The notes: generated from the letters alone by a model not told the origin. Shown: positions 1 through 12,491, counted from the stretch's first letter. The stretch is 64,000 nt of DNA from Meandrina meandrites (GCA_963693305.1 OY855912.1:4087501-4151500); one strand, 5' to 3'. Numbers and translations: made by a program.

Positions 1-221
1 ATGTGTAACCAAAGAATAGCTCTTCGTAGCGATACGTGTTCAAATACCGAGTGTGCCGCATCCTTGAATCCAGGAGTTGGAAGTTCAACCTCGCAGCAGA
101 CAATAAAGACACAGTATGAACTGGGAGTCTCTCTATCTGACCACACTGGAACCATAGAAAATTGCAGGCTAACTGAAAAGTGCGCGGAGGACATGTTTGG
201 ATGCAAAGTAAGTTCAAACCT

Positions 222-294
<73 letters not shown>

Positions 295-1156
295 GGGGTT
301 TTTTGCGCTTGTTCAAGCCTCTGATTGGATGAAACAATAACAGGCTGAAACGTAGAAAAAAAATCGCTTCTTTGCTACCTGCTAATTGGCAAGGCAACAG
401 GCTTTCTGACATCGTCACATTGCCGAAACTAAGCTAGCTCTCGCAGGAATAATTGTTATCTAGGATGTAATCAAGTGTCTTTAATTGATAAATATCATTT
501 GAAGTTCCTAACACATGCATGTAAAAGAAACAGGAGCTCGGAGGTTTATAGTTCCCCATTTATTATTTGCACTAATAATAAGGTCAAATGATGTCTCTCG
601 TATTCCTTATGTTTTCTTTTCCCTACAAGGCAGTGGATTTGGTTTCCTGGACTATATCTCAGTTAACACAGTTGAAAGTGCAGTTTCTCCTGGAGAGATG
701 TAAAGTGTTCTTTAAGGTAAATCCCATCACATTCATCTGAATTACATCTTACTTTTTCACCAATACACATAACGGTCGGACCCTGAACAGAATTATAGGG
801 TGACCAATTATAGCCTGAAGTGTCAGCCGTCTTCTCTTCCTTACCCTATGAAAGAGAAGACGGCCCACAGTTCAGACTAACAGAATTCATGAATAAAAAT
901 CTTCAAATTTCGACGACCAAAAAATAAATAAATTCGGCGTTTCCTTGCAATTTCCACGAGTAGGCGAGGCGTCACGATTTTCTCATTTAAATTGAGTTTA
1001 CAACTTGTTTTCTTTTAGCTGACAACTTCGCCATCCAGCCGTTCGTCAAACCCCTCTAAGAAGTGGCTAAGACTTCTTTCTTGTACTCTGGCTGACCCAA
1101 ACGAAGCTGCTGAGGCACTTAAACTCTGCAACGGAAGCTACAACGCCAGTTCCTGA
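1..1156 (+). CDS. MEIOB: MEIOB-like protein, C-terminal three exons (partial)
   Basis: I see three coding exons joined by clean GT-AG introns, all in phase 0: 1-207 (donor GTAAGT), 630-716 (pyrimidine-rich acceptor, donor GTAAAT) and 1019-1156, ending in TGA. The joined product has a Cys pair (DTCSNTEC), then YELGVSLSDHTGTIENC, AEDMFGCK, FLLERCKVFFK and finally LRLLSCTLADPNEAAEAL. That order, an OB-fold with an embedded zinc-ribbon-like cysteine set followed by an LERCK helix and a LLSC-LADP end, is what I recall for the C-terminal RPA1-like part of MEIOB, the meiosis-specific single-strand DNA-binding partner of SPATA22 that stabilises recombination intermediates. The 5' part lies outside the window, so the first base is not a true start. 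Family assignment is from memory of motifs; RPA1 itself is the alternative, but SDHTGT and the LADP end favour MEIOB. Confidence 0.72.
224..294. repeat. (ATT)n microsatellite
   Basis: An uninterrupted ATT/TTA trinucleotide run of about 70 bases begins just 16 bases after the first MEIOB splice donor. If read through as protein it would encode a tyrosine run, so that reading is not a real part of the gene. Confidence 0.95.
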
Positions 1157-2914
1157 ACCCGCACTGAAACACGTGCGGCTCTCCACTTCGTGAAGCACAA
1201 CTACAATTCACCGGCCACACAAGGACACAAACCAGCCCTGGCCAGACAGCTGCACCGTGTTTAAAAGGAACTAATAATTTTAGTATCACACAGCTAGCTA
1301 GCTAGCTGCGATGTGACGCACGCTTTTCGTGTTCCCTTTTCACACCGGTCAGTACAGGCTATGGTTTAATTAGGACCTTTTCCATCGAGAATACAACCTG
1401 TTGTTTCACTCAGTTTGAAGCCAATGTGGAACCTTTACCTTGCATTTATTTAAAGTGTTACAGCACAGTAAGTGGGCGGTTCGCTCTGTTTACAACCAAT
1501 TGTTTGGGTTGTGAGTGAACAAATAAGTGAGTCACGATCGGACTCAGAGCCGGGCCAATAAAGAAGTTACTGCACGTACGCATTACATGTATTGCTTGAT
1601 GGTGTTTGTCATTAAAAATATTATTTTTGAAAACAAGGATCTTAGATTTGTATTCTAGACGCACTGTCGAGAATTAATGCAGATATTTTTAGCTACGCTC
1701 CGAAGATGATGATAATGTTTATTCGATGACAACGCACTCCAACAGAGCGATAAACTTAACGCTCATGTGTTATTCATAAACGTGACTGCTCATCAACGGA
1801 GCTTGTTAAACACAAGTCACAGAAATCAAAATAAGGCAAAAAGCATAGGAAAGACATGTACTATAAAACGGAAATAAGGCTACACGTACGTAGCAGAATA
1901 CATGATTCAAGTTTAAAAACAACTTAGCACTTATCTTAGACCACGTACTTAAGTTTTGACCTGTCAAGCAAGCCGATTACGGTCGATTGCGTGCGAGTAC
2001 TGCTCTGGAGAGTTCGGACTAAATTTCAACTCACGAGCACCTGATCTCGATGGTTTTTTTACGTAATTTTTTAATGAATAGAATATACTGATAAAATTCA
2101 TATGTTGCAATCGTATACAGATTTGTTTTTCCCATGTTCAGGCTAGGATTGTCATTTCACAAAAGGAACAAAAAGTCGCTCCCCAGGGATCTATCAAATC
2201 TGCCGCTTGCGCGGTACCTGCTAAACCGCGTGGATGAATTTTTATCTCCAACCTGAGACATTTTTTTAACTTCATATTCTATTTATTTCTCACTGAAGCT
2301 CTTGAAGTTGTGGAATGTTCCGCAATGATATTCTCCCTGCGTCATTGTCACATGCGATTAGCCTGAGAGATGTCGCGGAACTAAGCAAATTTGCATATGA
2401 ATGCTGTTTATTTCATGAGCAGCTATTTCTCATTGCGTAATTACAGTTTGGACTGAGTAATATCGAATAAAAAAGAAAAGGTCATACTGCTTTACGTACT
2501 GAGTGAAACAAGGCTCTCGATATTTCCAGTTGATTCACTGAAATTAGTTAAAAATAACAACTTCCTTGTCAACAAGCACACTCGCGAGGCGCGTGACCAG
2601 GCTGTTGTTGATGTCTCATTCCCCGAATACTCTGGCTTTCGCGCCAAATTCCGCTGGGATGAACTTTGGAACACGAGAACCCACTTGATTGTTTCCTGCT
2701 AGTTATGATTGGCTAACTGAACAATCAATTCTTTGGCTTGCTGCTCTTGACCAATCATATCTTTGTTGTCATCACGTGCTATGCTAATGCGCCACAGCCA
2801 TGAATGAATGACTGCATGTTGGCGCGCCACGACGACGGTTTATTTTACTCTTTTGTTTTGGTCGAGACTGAATCGTAGATTCGTTCCTCGTGCTAAAAAG
2901 ACACGAAAACGAAA
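1157..2914. other. Intergenic spacer between MEIOB-like gene and CDC14
   Basis: No convincing coding sequence. It holds the MEIOB 3' flank, a (AGCT)n stretch near 1290-1305, and the presumed CDC14 promoter. In the last 250 bases there are CCAAT-type boxes in both orientations (ATTGG near 2708, CCAAT near 2751), but no clear TATA box before the start codon at 2915. Confidence 0.6.
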
Positions 2915-4048
2915 ATGTGGGACAGGAACATCATGAGTTCTTGCGAAGTGGTTAAAGATCGCTTGTATTTTGTGAGTGTTAGTTGTAAACCACGAAACAA
3001 CGCATCTTATCATTATTTTAGCGTGGATCATGACTGGACTCTCGACGGTTGTAAATTTCACGACACACCTTACTTCGGTCCGCCAAATCTGGCTGGAATA
3101 TATCGCTTTTGTTGCCTTGTGAACACTAAACTACACATGGTCCCGGCCTCGAAGAAGATTGTCCTTTACACAACAGCTAACGAGGGATTTTCTGACGCGA
3201 AGAAGCGAACACGCTCGGTTTTCCTGTGTGGCGCGTTCGCGATTTGTCAACTCAAAATGACCGCGGAGGAAATTTATGGCTTATTAGAGCAACACTTTCT
3301 GCCAACCACTCTGGTTTCTTACTGCGATCTGAATGGAAATCTATCTCACAACCTTAATATCTTGGACTGCCTTAAAGGTTTTGAGAAGTCAACAGCACTG
3401 GGGTTCTTCAACTTCGACGAGTTCGACTTGAATCGATATGAGCAAGAAGAGCGCGCTTTTGATTTGAACTGGATCGTTCCCGGCAAATTGTTAGCGCTGA
3501 CTGATCCTCAAAGAAGACCTGAAGTTAAAGCAAGTAGATTCAGTCGACTTAGGAAATATTTCAGACAGAGCGTCGTGAAAGGAGTTGTAAGACTGAACAA
3601 GGACGATAACATGGCGAGATACGGGCTTATTTATGACGCACGTTGTTTTACCGCCAACGGTTTTACTCACAACGACCTTTATTATGAAGATGGTGGAATT
3701 CCTACGAAGGCGATCATCAAGAAGTTTACGAGAGTCGTTGATCAGTGCGATGGAGCCGTAGCCGTTCATTGCCGAGCAGGTTTGGGAAGAACAGGAACTC
3801 TGATCGCTTGTTATTTGATCAGGCAGTACCGATTTTCAGCTGCCGAGGCGGTGGGTTGGTTACGCATCTGTCGACCCGGCAGTGTCTCGACCCTTCAACA
3901 CTGCTTTTTGGAACGCAAACAAGACCCGATCATGCGAGGATACCCTGAAGATATGAAGATTGAAGACCTGACCGAGGCTGTGAAGAAAAGTTTGAACATG
4001 TTTTCCTACCAAAATACAATCATCGAGGAAAACGAGAAAGATGTGTAA
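2915..4048 (+). CDS. CDC14: CDC14-family dual-specificity phosphatase, intronless
   Basis: A single open frame of 377 codons. CDC14 removes phosphate from Cdk-type Ser/Thr-Pro sites and acts in mitotic exit, cytokinesis and ciliary or DNA-damage functions. The N-terminal domain (KDRLYFVSV, HYFSVD, FGPPNLAGIYRFCC, LDCL, LGFFNFDEFD, DLNWIVPGKLLAL) and the catalytic domain (VVRLNK, NGFTHNDLYYEDGGIP with the general-acid Asp, then VHCRAGLGRTGTLIACYLIR with Cys286) match the family end to end. Two Met codons are possible (2915 and 2933); the second begins MSSCEVVKDRLYF, closer to where family similarity starts. The protein stops soon after the catalytic domain, so the long tail with export signal found in vertebrate CDC14A/B is absent. 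The usually conserved stretch after RICRPGS (GPQQHFLEEKQ in other CDC14s) reads STLQHCFLERKQ. No intron interrupts it, whereas vertebrate CDC14 genes have many, so a retrocopy origin is likely. The reading frame is intact. Confidence 0.93.
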   Translation: MWDRNIMSSCEVVKDRLYFVSVSCKPRNNASYHYFSVDHDWTLDGCKFHDTPYFGPPNLAGIYRFCCLVNTKLHMVPASKKIVLYTTANEGFSDAKKRTRSVFLCGAFAICQLKMTAEEIYGLLEQHFLPTTLVSYCDLNGNLSHNLNILDCLKGFEKSTALGFFNFDEFDLNRYEQEERAFDLNWIVPGKLLALTDPQRRPEVKASRFSRLRKYFRQSVVKGVVRLNKDDNMARYGLIYDARCFTANGFTHNDLYYEDGGIPTKAIIKKFTRVVDQCDGAVAVHCRAGLGRTGTLIACYLIRQYRFSAAEAVGWLRICRPGSVSTLQHCFLERKQDPIMRGYPEDMKIEDLTEAVKKSLNMFSYQNTIIEENEKDV

Positions 4049-7000
4049 ATATGAATATTCATAACTAGGCACAACACGAAAATGTGTTACTATCGAAGTC
4101 TCGCATGTCTGGCTCATGAGGCGGAAACCGACAGCTGAAAGAATATGAAATGGCAAGCTCTTGGTCAGCCAATCAAAAGCCAGAAAAGCCAGACACTATT
4201 CTTTTTGATCTCCCTGTCAAATACGGTACACAATTTGTCTGTCTTATTTCAACCTTATTTCTAGTATAGAGTTAAAGCCAGGCTGTATTTTGTCTTTTTT
4301 ACGTTACAAACTTAGTTTTTCTTTTCATAGATTTCCTTTATTTATGATTTTTTCTTATAGTATGAGAATCGTTAGTTGCTGTAAAAAAATTTCCTGGTTG
4401 ATCATTCACCTTGACTGGTATTTTTCTTCAAGAATCATCAGTTGCCATGAAAAATCACTTGGTCATCATTCACTTTGACTGGTAAAATGTTAAACAATAC
4501 TATTTTAAAGTATTAAATTTGCTGTCTTCAAAAATAATACATGAAAGTGATTGAACTGACAGACTGAAATGAATTCTAGTATTTTTAGTTTGGATGTAAT
4601 TAGTTGTAAAACAGTTCACGCCATTTCTTATTTAGTTGAGTACAAATATTCCAGATCATTCAGATATTTAGAAAATGAATTCGATCACATTGGTAACATT
4701 TGATCCCAAGGAAATCTCCAGTCACATCATTGTTGTAAACATGTAATTTATTTCTTGCTGGCAAGAACAAGATAAAAGATAGTATTATATTTGTTAAAAA
4801 TAGGAATGGGAAATTTTTAATCAGCGGTTAAGGCTAGACCTTAATTTGGATTAAATATAATAAGTTAATAATAATAATAATAAGTGTAAGTTAAATGTAC
4901 AATATCTGTTTGCCACTGATCAAACTTTTCCCAGTTTTATATTATAATCTTGACAGTGAAAATAATGATAAATTGTTACAATATTTACCTAATTAAGTTA
5001 AAAGATGTAGCATTTATGAATGTAATAGTTATATTTTCAGCTTGGAGAGGTGCATTTGGCAGTGTGATGAGGCATATTTTTGCCTTCCTCACTGAAGCAT
5101 ATTTAATATGTTCTGAGAATATGTAAATGTTTAAAACTGTTGCTTAATATTGCATAAGTGGTAAATTGAAATGGTCAAGCCCTAGATGTAAATAAATACT
5201 TGTAATTGTGGGCTTTTTGTGTTGGCAGTCATGCCCTTTTGAACATAAACCTTGACAATATAGATTATTGTAGGGAACTCTTAGAACGTTGCGTAATTTA
5301 TTGAATAAATTCAATGTGGTTAAAAAAGCTTCTCTGTATTGATTAATTTGAGGTGATATAAAATTTAAGGGTGATTTTGGATATTCTTGCCCAATAATGT
5401 GCTGTTGGAGTAGAAAAATTGAATTGCGTGTTAATGAGTGTCGCTAAAAACACACACGGCCTCTTCATGAATTAGAATTGTATTCCTCCAGACCTTCATA
5501 CGCGCCAAAAAATGTTCTCAGCTTTGTTAAAAGAAAAAGATTTAATACGTTTTAAAAGTTGGTATTACAATTCTCGGTGCAAGCCGAATGAAGTAAAAGG
5601 AAAAACCACCATACATGTGGAATGCTTCTCAACAAATCTCCCACGCAGTGACGCAAATTTGAATTTTTCCTAGACGTGGGTTGAAAGAGATCTGACTGCG
5701 AACCAATAGGCCAACGTCACGATAATTGCTAAAATTAAAAGTTGGCTGAACTCTTGACTTAGAATATTGTAATTAATAAGATGATCCAGGCATTTTTAAA
5801 TCCATTTATAAGATTGTACGTCGGTAAAGAAGTTTCTATATTGAATTCGATATTTTTAGGAAGTCGTAGTTTGGTGATAAAGAATATTGGAGCAAGCGTG
5901 GGAAAAGAGCGCGAAAACGGCCAGGGGTTGTTATGTTGCCTTGGCAGCGGGGCATCGGTGAATAACACGCGAACGCTAAATCTGCTGCACTTGCCGACAC
6001 TGTCCATAACTTTTCATTTTCTAAAAGCCAGGAACTTCTTAAAATTTGGAATTAAAATATTATGTAGTTTCTCAAAACGTGCTAGCGTGCATGTGTGTTT
6101 TAACACTGTTTACTTTGTTTTCCTCTCATTCGAATGTCTTGCTCGTCGACTTGTCTAAGTAGGTCCGTTAGTGATGACCTGACGAAAATATCACCTACAC
6201 TCTTTTAATACCCACATCTAAAATTGGAACTGTCTGTGCTCTTAACCACGGCTGCGGGGTTGTATATGTGCTTTCATTGTATATTGTCATATTTTGTACT
6301 GGAGTAGTTATTATAATATCAACGAAAGTGTTAAAGAGCCGCTTGCGGGGAAGCCATATGCATTCCCTGAAGCCAAATGAGAAGTTTCGAAAATTTGAAA
6401 AGGCATAAATGCCCGCATTTGCTTCAAAGCTTTCAGTTTTGATTGGCACACACCCAGCTGCTTTTTCGATGCGGAACTAGTTATTGCTTTACTTATTTTT
6501 CATGCCAAAATTACTCGGAAAAACTGAGGTTCGAAACCGTAACAATTATGCGACTCGGGGCGGAAAGTGAAATGAAACGACAACATGTTTTCTGTTTTGC
6601 GTTACGCCCTTATTTACATATCATAGATCTTAATTTCTGAAGCTTGTCTCATTGCTGTGAAAGTGAATATTTTAGCTTGACGCTTTCTTTCTCACCAGCT
6701 GCTGTTTGCCTTTCACACCCAACTACTTAGTACATAACTTGAATTTTCAAAATTCGCAGACTGCATTCCCATTCAGCCTCCCGCTAAGCTGGGAACAAAC
6801 AACTTTCAGGCGTTTTGAAACAAGAATGTTGCTTCTGAGAACGACCGAACAAGGGTAAGCAATGGGAAATCATTAATTTAAAGATTGATAGCTTCTGTTC
6901 AAAATATAGGCCAGTCTAGCTTCATTTGCATTTCGTAAATTTCCTGATGAAACTGAAATGAAGAAGCCGATTAATTACTGACTTATGCGGAAGTCTATCG

Positions 7001-8160
7001 TTTCCAAGGAAGTCAAAACGTTGGTTGGAGATTTGAAAGTGGAATGTTATCCGATGCATTCCATGTGCCTTTTGCTGTCTTGGCTACTGATATAAGTTTA
7101 CCATGCCTCTTGAAGCAGTAAGACACTACCTCTCCGAAACCTCTATTTTCATTCGCCCGCTGTAAACACTACCTCTATTGTTACTCAGGGATAGGGGCAT
7201 TGTTATAGCCTGTTATGTATTGTTTTAGGAACCAATGAAATAACTCGTTCCGAAAGGTAGTGGGCGCCCCTCTTGAAGCTATGATCGCGAATTGGCGGAA
7301 AACCAAGGAACTCTTTGAAACCTTGAAAGACCTAACAGTCAGTTTAGCGGGACTATAACTTTCCCTTTAATTCCTGCATCAACTTAAGCTGCTTAAGCAG
7401 CGTCAACTCCAGATATCGGCTTTGTAATTTACTACAACTTCCTGCCTCGATTTGATACTGGCCATCGTGTTGAACCCGTTTCAGCAGTCCATTGGCAGAT
7501 CTCGTGACTCAGTGAGAAGCTAATCGGTTTCAAGAAAACATTTTCAGCAATTCTGTAGCTATTCAAGATTTTTGTATCAGTAACACCCCCTCCCCCCTAT
7601 TACATGCCCCGTTATAGTGTTTACTTTACTATAAAATTGATCATAAACTGCCTCGCAAAAAAAGATTTCCCCGGAATTACAATACTCGTCATAAGTCTGT
7701 TTGGAGGCAATGTGTACTGTCACTCGATTCAGTTTATGACGAATCCTTGTTTCAGTGTAATCCTATCGGTTCTGTTTTAAAAAAAAACGCCTATATGAAT
7801 GATGCACTTGAGCCTCAAACGAGAAAAGGCATTGCTTTATAATTAATTCGAGTAGAATACCATGGCGTTTATGCTGCTCAAAACACTTTGACGATTTTTT
7901 AGACGTCCAGACACCTTTTGCACGTGCATGTCTCCTTTGCTTCTCGCCTTCTCTCCATTTTTTTCGCGAGGAGAGCCTGCTCGCAGGCTACGTAAAGTTT
8001 CCACATTGTCAACTGTTCCTTTGATGTTTGAAAAATCTAATCTAGATATTCCAAATGAAGTATGTGTATTTATTATGTCGTACACACCACCGAGTAATTT
8101 GAAATGTCTTGTCATAAATTCCAGCGACTTTATTAACTTGGCGTAATCTATCCCACGCCG
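4049..8160. other. CDC14 3' flank and non-coding DNA
   Basis: The first 1.3 kb is AT-rich and probably includes the CDC14 3' untranslated region; AATAAA hexamers at 5191 and 5304 are candidate polyadenylation signals. The rest shows only short open frames on both strands without splice-flanked coding character. I see no recognisable gene or RNA here. Confidence 0.5.
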
Positions 8161-8175
8161 AGTTTAAGGCATAAT

Positions 8176-8316
8176 CTTATAATAAGTTAAGTTCAAAGTC
8201 TGCGTCTGTAAAGTTACAACGTAAACCTAATAAGTTAAGTTCAAGGTCTACGTCTGTAAAATTAAGACCTAAACCTAATAAGTTTCAAATGCTACGCTGT
8301 AAAGTTACGTCGTAAA
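8176..8316. repeat. Degenerate ~54-bp tandem repeat
   Basis: Three imperfect copies of a unit containing TAAGTTAAGTTCAA, CTACGTCTGTAAA and ACGTAAACCTAA lie head to tail. Related motifs (ACGACGTAAATTTTA, ACGACGTAAACTCAATGAG) recur at about 9940-10035. The head-to-head element pair at 8318-8995 and the DNA up to 9930 may therefore be insertions into one older repeat array. Confidence 0.6.
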
Positions 8317-8317
8317 C

Positions 8318-8995
8318 TTAAGGTGGCTGGTAATGGTTTCCAGCACGTTCCAGCTCTTACACTTTGAAGGGATAGTACAACAAACTTTTATCAGTTGCTG
8401 CTACAGTAATGGTATCAAATAAATGTCCAATGAATGCTGAGTACGTTTCGGTTACTTTCTTGACCTCATTGGTTTCCATAGCAACAGTATAACCTGTTAA
8501 AAACACCCTTAATTTTGGCTTTAAGTGCTTATAACTTAAAAACGAGCTCGGTGAACCCCATTTTTTATTATTGAACATTGATTAGCATGTTAAGATACAA
8601 CTTTCTGCAAAGTTAAAAAAAATTTCTACGGAGCGGTTTTGGAGCCACCTTAAATTATTGAAAATTTAAGGTGGCTCTGAAACCGCTCAGTAGAAATTTT
8701 TTTAACTTTACAAAAAGTTGTATCTTAACATGCTAATCAATGTTCAATAATAAAAATTGGGAGTCACCGAGCTCGTTTTTAAGTTCTAAGCACTTAAAGC
8801 CAAAATTAAGGGTGCTTTTAACAGGTTATCCTTTTACTATGGTAACCAGTGACGTCAAGAAAGTGACTACAACATATTTTCTTGTCATTGGGCATTTATT
8901 TGATACCATTATTGTAGCATCAACTGATAAATATTTCTAGTACAGACTCGTCAAAGTGTAAGAGCTGGAAAATGCTGGAAACCGACCTTACTAAG
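8318..8995. mobile_element. Two TTAA-bounded MITE copies, head to head (palindrome)
   Basis: Left copy 8320-8655 starts TTAAGGTGGCTGG and ends GGAGCCACCTTAA. After a spacer of about 12 bases, a second copy runs 8668-8993 in the opposite orientation, starting TTAAGGTGGCTCTGA. The arms are inverted copies of one another over about 330 bases (for example GTTGTATCTTAACATGCTAA against its complement) with scattered mismatches. TTAA at the termini with GGTGGC inverted ends suggests a non-autonomous element of a TTAA-target superfamily such as piggyBac. Superfamily is inferred; no transposase is present. Confidence 0.75.
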
Positions 8996-11059
8996 TTAAC
9001 CCTTAATATGCTAAATTCACTCCAAAAGACAAACAATACTGCAAGGCTGATCGTACTACATAAAAAGTAAACTTTGTGAGACACCAACACGACTAGAACC
9101 GATATAGTGGGATTGCAACCGTGGACAGCTGTTTCGTTCTTTTTGGAACTCGTCAGCACGGTGTAGCAAATCTAAATAACGCCAGCGAAAGAGCCAACGC
9201 AAATAGATTGCCCAATGTACACTATATCAAGTTCCGTACTTTGAACTCACTTGTCCCCCGAATCACGCACTGCCACATCACGTGTTTCGGGGGACAAGAA
9301 GACCAAAGTGTCACGATGATGTCTCACAAAGCGAAATGTCCAAAAGAACACGTTTTTTTAACCGCTAAATTGATTTTTTTGGCGCTACGGTGCTAAATTT
9401 CTCTAAACTTTGCCAGAAATGCATTTTCTTACACTGCAGTAAGATTTTGAGGAAGATTTCATGTAAAAATGCACAATATTTTACTTTGGCGCATGCGCAT
9501 AAGCCAAAAACTTTTTTTTTTGCGGAACAGTTCCGATTTTTTTCCTCGCTGCGTTGCTTTTCGTTTTTCTCTGCTTTCTTATTCTCTCTACCTTCTACAC
9601 CGTACATCCTTTCTTTTAACCTGAAAAGTTTCGATCTTTAGCAATGAAAAGTTGTGGAAAGGAGACCATGATCAAGTACAGGTATATTGGCCCGTTTTAC
9701 CACCAATTTTGCACCACAACTGATCACGTTTTTTCTGATTAGCTCTGTCAGATTGCAGTCAATCGTCAAAATGGACAGTCCTGTGGAAAGATCTATTCAA
9801 CCGGTATTAGTTGCATATCCCAAGAATCTGCTGACGTGCAAATTCGTGACGTCACAAGTGGTTGAATGGATATTCCTCCAAATCCCGGAATAATCCGGAC
9901 TTAGAATATTAAGGGTTAAGTCTCACTCAATAAAAGTACGACGTAAATTTTATTTAGTTAATTATTTGTCAAATTAGTTATGCATTTATAAGTTATTAGT
10001 TTTTCATAAAGATACGACGTAAACTCAATGAGTTAATTTATCTACAGGATAACTTCAAAGTCTCTTGTGTGAAAAGAATATTTCAACGAATCTCATTGAA
10101 ATCTCATTGAAATCAAATACTGTATCAATTCTAATGTAATTTATTATTAATAATTTTAATGTCCTTAAACTATACTCATTTGTTATTCTTTAAAACATTG
10201 ATAGCACAGCAACCGTAATGATTGTAATAACTCTCGCATGGTACCCAAATCGGTAAACCAGTTGGTGAAATTAATTCAGTTTATCCAAAAACGTTGGTTC
10301 CTGTATTTCTCTATCGTAATGGCGCATGGGGCTTCAGTCCCAGGCTTTGACTGCGAGTTTGATCTCTTGGCATCACATGCAAAGCTGGAACGGGTCGGGT
10401 AACAGCTTTCATACCTTTCGACAGAACAATAGAACAAACAACAGGAACAATTTAATGTCCTTAGCCCATAAAACAATAGCAATTGCTATACCAGAGGGAC
10501 AGTAAAATTAGCGTAGTTAGGTTAGGCGTAAGTTTTAAAATCTCAGTTAGGGTTATCGACGGGGTTAATGGACCGGGTTGAACGGAGGTCTTATCACCAC
10601 TTGAATTGCCTAACAGTGCGATCGAGCTTCCCCCGCTAGTCCCGACCAGTATCGGGAGTAGCGTTTTGATTTACCCAATCACCGTTTGCAAAAATTATAT
10701 GGACTGCTTTGTCGTCTAGCCTTTTGTATCATTGCATCTCCGTACGCATCTATGATATGGCAGCTTCTCACAGGCAGTCACACGAACAACTTGAAAAAAA
10801 CGCGGCTGGGCGGCTGTCTGGATATCTTCTTCATGGATTTACAGTGGGAAACGAACTCGAGAGGGAAACGAACTCGAGAAATCGTTGGTAAAATTATATA
10901 TACTTTGAAGTGAAGGAAGTCCAAGAGAGATAATTTTTGGAAATCGACTTTTGACTCGAGTGATTAAGAGGTCTTCAAATGTAAGATTCGAGAAATCGGG
11001 ATTCTAGTGTATTATAGGGGAATTGAAATAATATAAGCTAATATGGCGTTTGGCAATGG
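8996..11059. other. Non-coding stretch with repeat fragments
   Basis: Short open frames only. Two fragments contain the inverted family motif GAGAAATCGGGATTC (near 10988) that recurs near 14155-14185. A short direct duplication of GGAAACGAACTCGAGA lies at about 10848-10880. No gene seen. Confidence 0.5.
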
Positions 11060-11304
11060 CCGCTTCCATTCTCGTCCCCAAAGCCCACGATACATTTGGA
11101 CTGCATGCGCCAAGGATCGAGACCTCTGGCCGCCAACAACACGGGAAGTCCGCGATTCACGGACTCGTTGTCAAATCTGACAAATCTGATTGGCTGAAAA
11201 CTGAAAATCGAGAACGAGTACTTTGCGCATGCTCAGAAATTGGTACCGGCCAGAGGTCTCGATCAGAAGGATCGCGGGCTCTGGGGACCAGAATGCCCCG
11301 CTTC
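11060..11304. mobile_element. MITE with long terminal inverted repeats
   Basis: Left terminus at 11067 (CATTCTCGTCCCCAAAGCCC) and right terminus ending at 11295 (GGGCTCTGGGGACCAGAATG) are imperfect inverted complements. Inner inverted blocks GATCGAGACCTCTGGCC and GGCCAGAGGTCTCGATC extend the match to about 65 bases per side. A direct repeat CCGCTTC lies at 11060-11066 and 11298-11304, consistent with a 7-8 bp target duplication of hAT type. It has no coding capacity. Confidence 0.75.
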
Positions 11305-11420
11305 TGAGCGTCTGCACTGCAGAAAGCTCCGCCGTTTGGAACATTAAACGAATAAAACCATCAAAAAGAAGTCATTTTTTATTTTATATACACACCATAC
11401 CATAATAGAATTCTAGCCCC

Positions 11421-11498
11421 GCGATGCAGGCAAACTAAACCCCGGTATATAGTCCGTACGGACTAGTACTATACCGGGGTTTAGTTCCTCTGCAACGC
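11421..11498. repeat. Foldback hairpin, ~32-bp arms
   Basis: Arms AACTAAACCCCGGTATA and TATACCGGGGTTTAGTT pair perfectly apart from a few bulges, extend outward through GATGCAGG/CTGCAACGC, and enclose the self-complementary 12-mer GTCCGTACGGAC. A cruciform-forming relic, probably a small foldback element; no target duplication identified. Confidence 0.75.
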
Positions 11499-12441
11499 AG
11501 ACTTACATTATTTCTTCGGCTTTTATTTATATACATACTGTCTGTGCGTGATTTATACATCCAATCTTTTGCCGTTTGACTGGCGAAGATTCTTCAAGTA
11601 ATACGTTGAATGCACTGGAGGCTCTATTAGTCTCCAACAGCCACTGTAGACTCCCGGGGGCCTGGGTGTAGACTGCGACGGCGAGTATGAGAAGTGCGAC
11701 TTTATTTGTAAAACTCGCATGATATCGGCTTTATTACACACTGTACAAAGTAAAAATAAATAAGCTCATTTGTTTAAATTATTCCACCATGATTTCCTGT
11801 ATTAGATAGTTATATGGCGCGATTGGAAAACGGTGGTAAAACACATCGTATGATCAGATCACCTGCCTTCATTTGAAAAAGGCATAGTTTCATTTGTACA
11901 TTAAATTTGCGTACGTGTAATTTTACGATACGGTAATATAACGGTATATTTATATCCTCTGACTGTGATTACAGAGACTTGTGAATATTTACAAGGAAAC
12001 CTTCATGTTCCGATTGCCACTAAAAAGCTATACCGAAGGCTCTAGCGAAATGTGTCACTATAAGATAATCAATCACTGTACCTATATATATCTTTCAGAG
12101 GTAGAAAAGCAGCAAACAGTTCAAACTGTACCGAAATTAAAAGGAACGAAGGGTTTTGCCCGTCTGCACTTTCAAGTAAGTCTCAGTTTTCACAAGGTAT
12201 TTAAAGTGTTGGAGTTTTTCGAAAAAGGAAATGATGATATGATTTCAGTTATATACATTGGTTGTCAAAATATATCAAATAGTGTCAGTTTGCTCAAAGT
12301 TTGTGTAACAAATGGCCCAAGAAAGCTATGATGAATGGTCGTAGGAAGAATTCTGTTCCGGAATTCTGTAGATCATATATACACGTTGGCTTTTCCTTGA
12401 CTGGCAAACGGAGTGTACATTTTAGTCGCTTTCGCTAACCT

Positions 12442-12491
12442 GTTTGGGCTCGTCACGCAAGATTCTCAGATGCATTGCGTGACAACCCAAA
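12442..12491. repeat. Short inverted repeat
   Basis: GTTTGGGCTCGTCACGCAA and its near-complement TTGCGTGACAACCCAAA enclose 14 bases. The CGTCACGCAA core also occurs in the foldback at 45983-46062, so it may be a truncated relative of that family. Confidence 0.5.

Noticed and set aside
11981..12331. Possible 77-base plus-strand exon (EVEKQQTVQTVPKLKGTKGF) between good splice signals at about 12100-12175.
   Set aside because: Good acceptor and donor but no neighbouring exon with compatible phase was found, so a single isolated exon is not supported.
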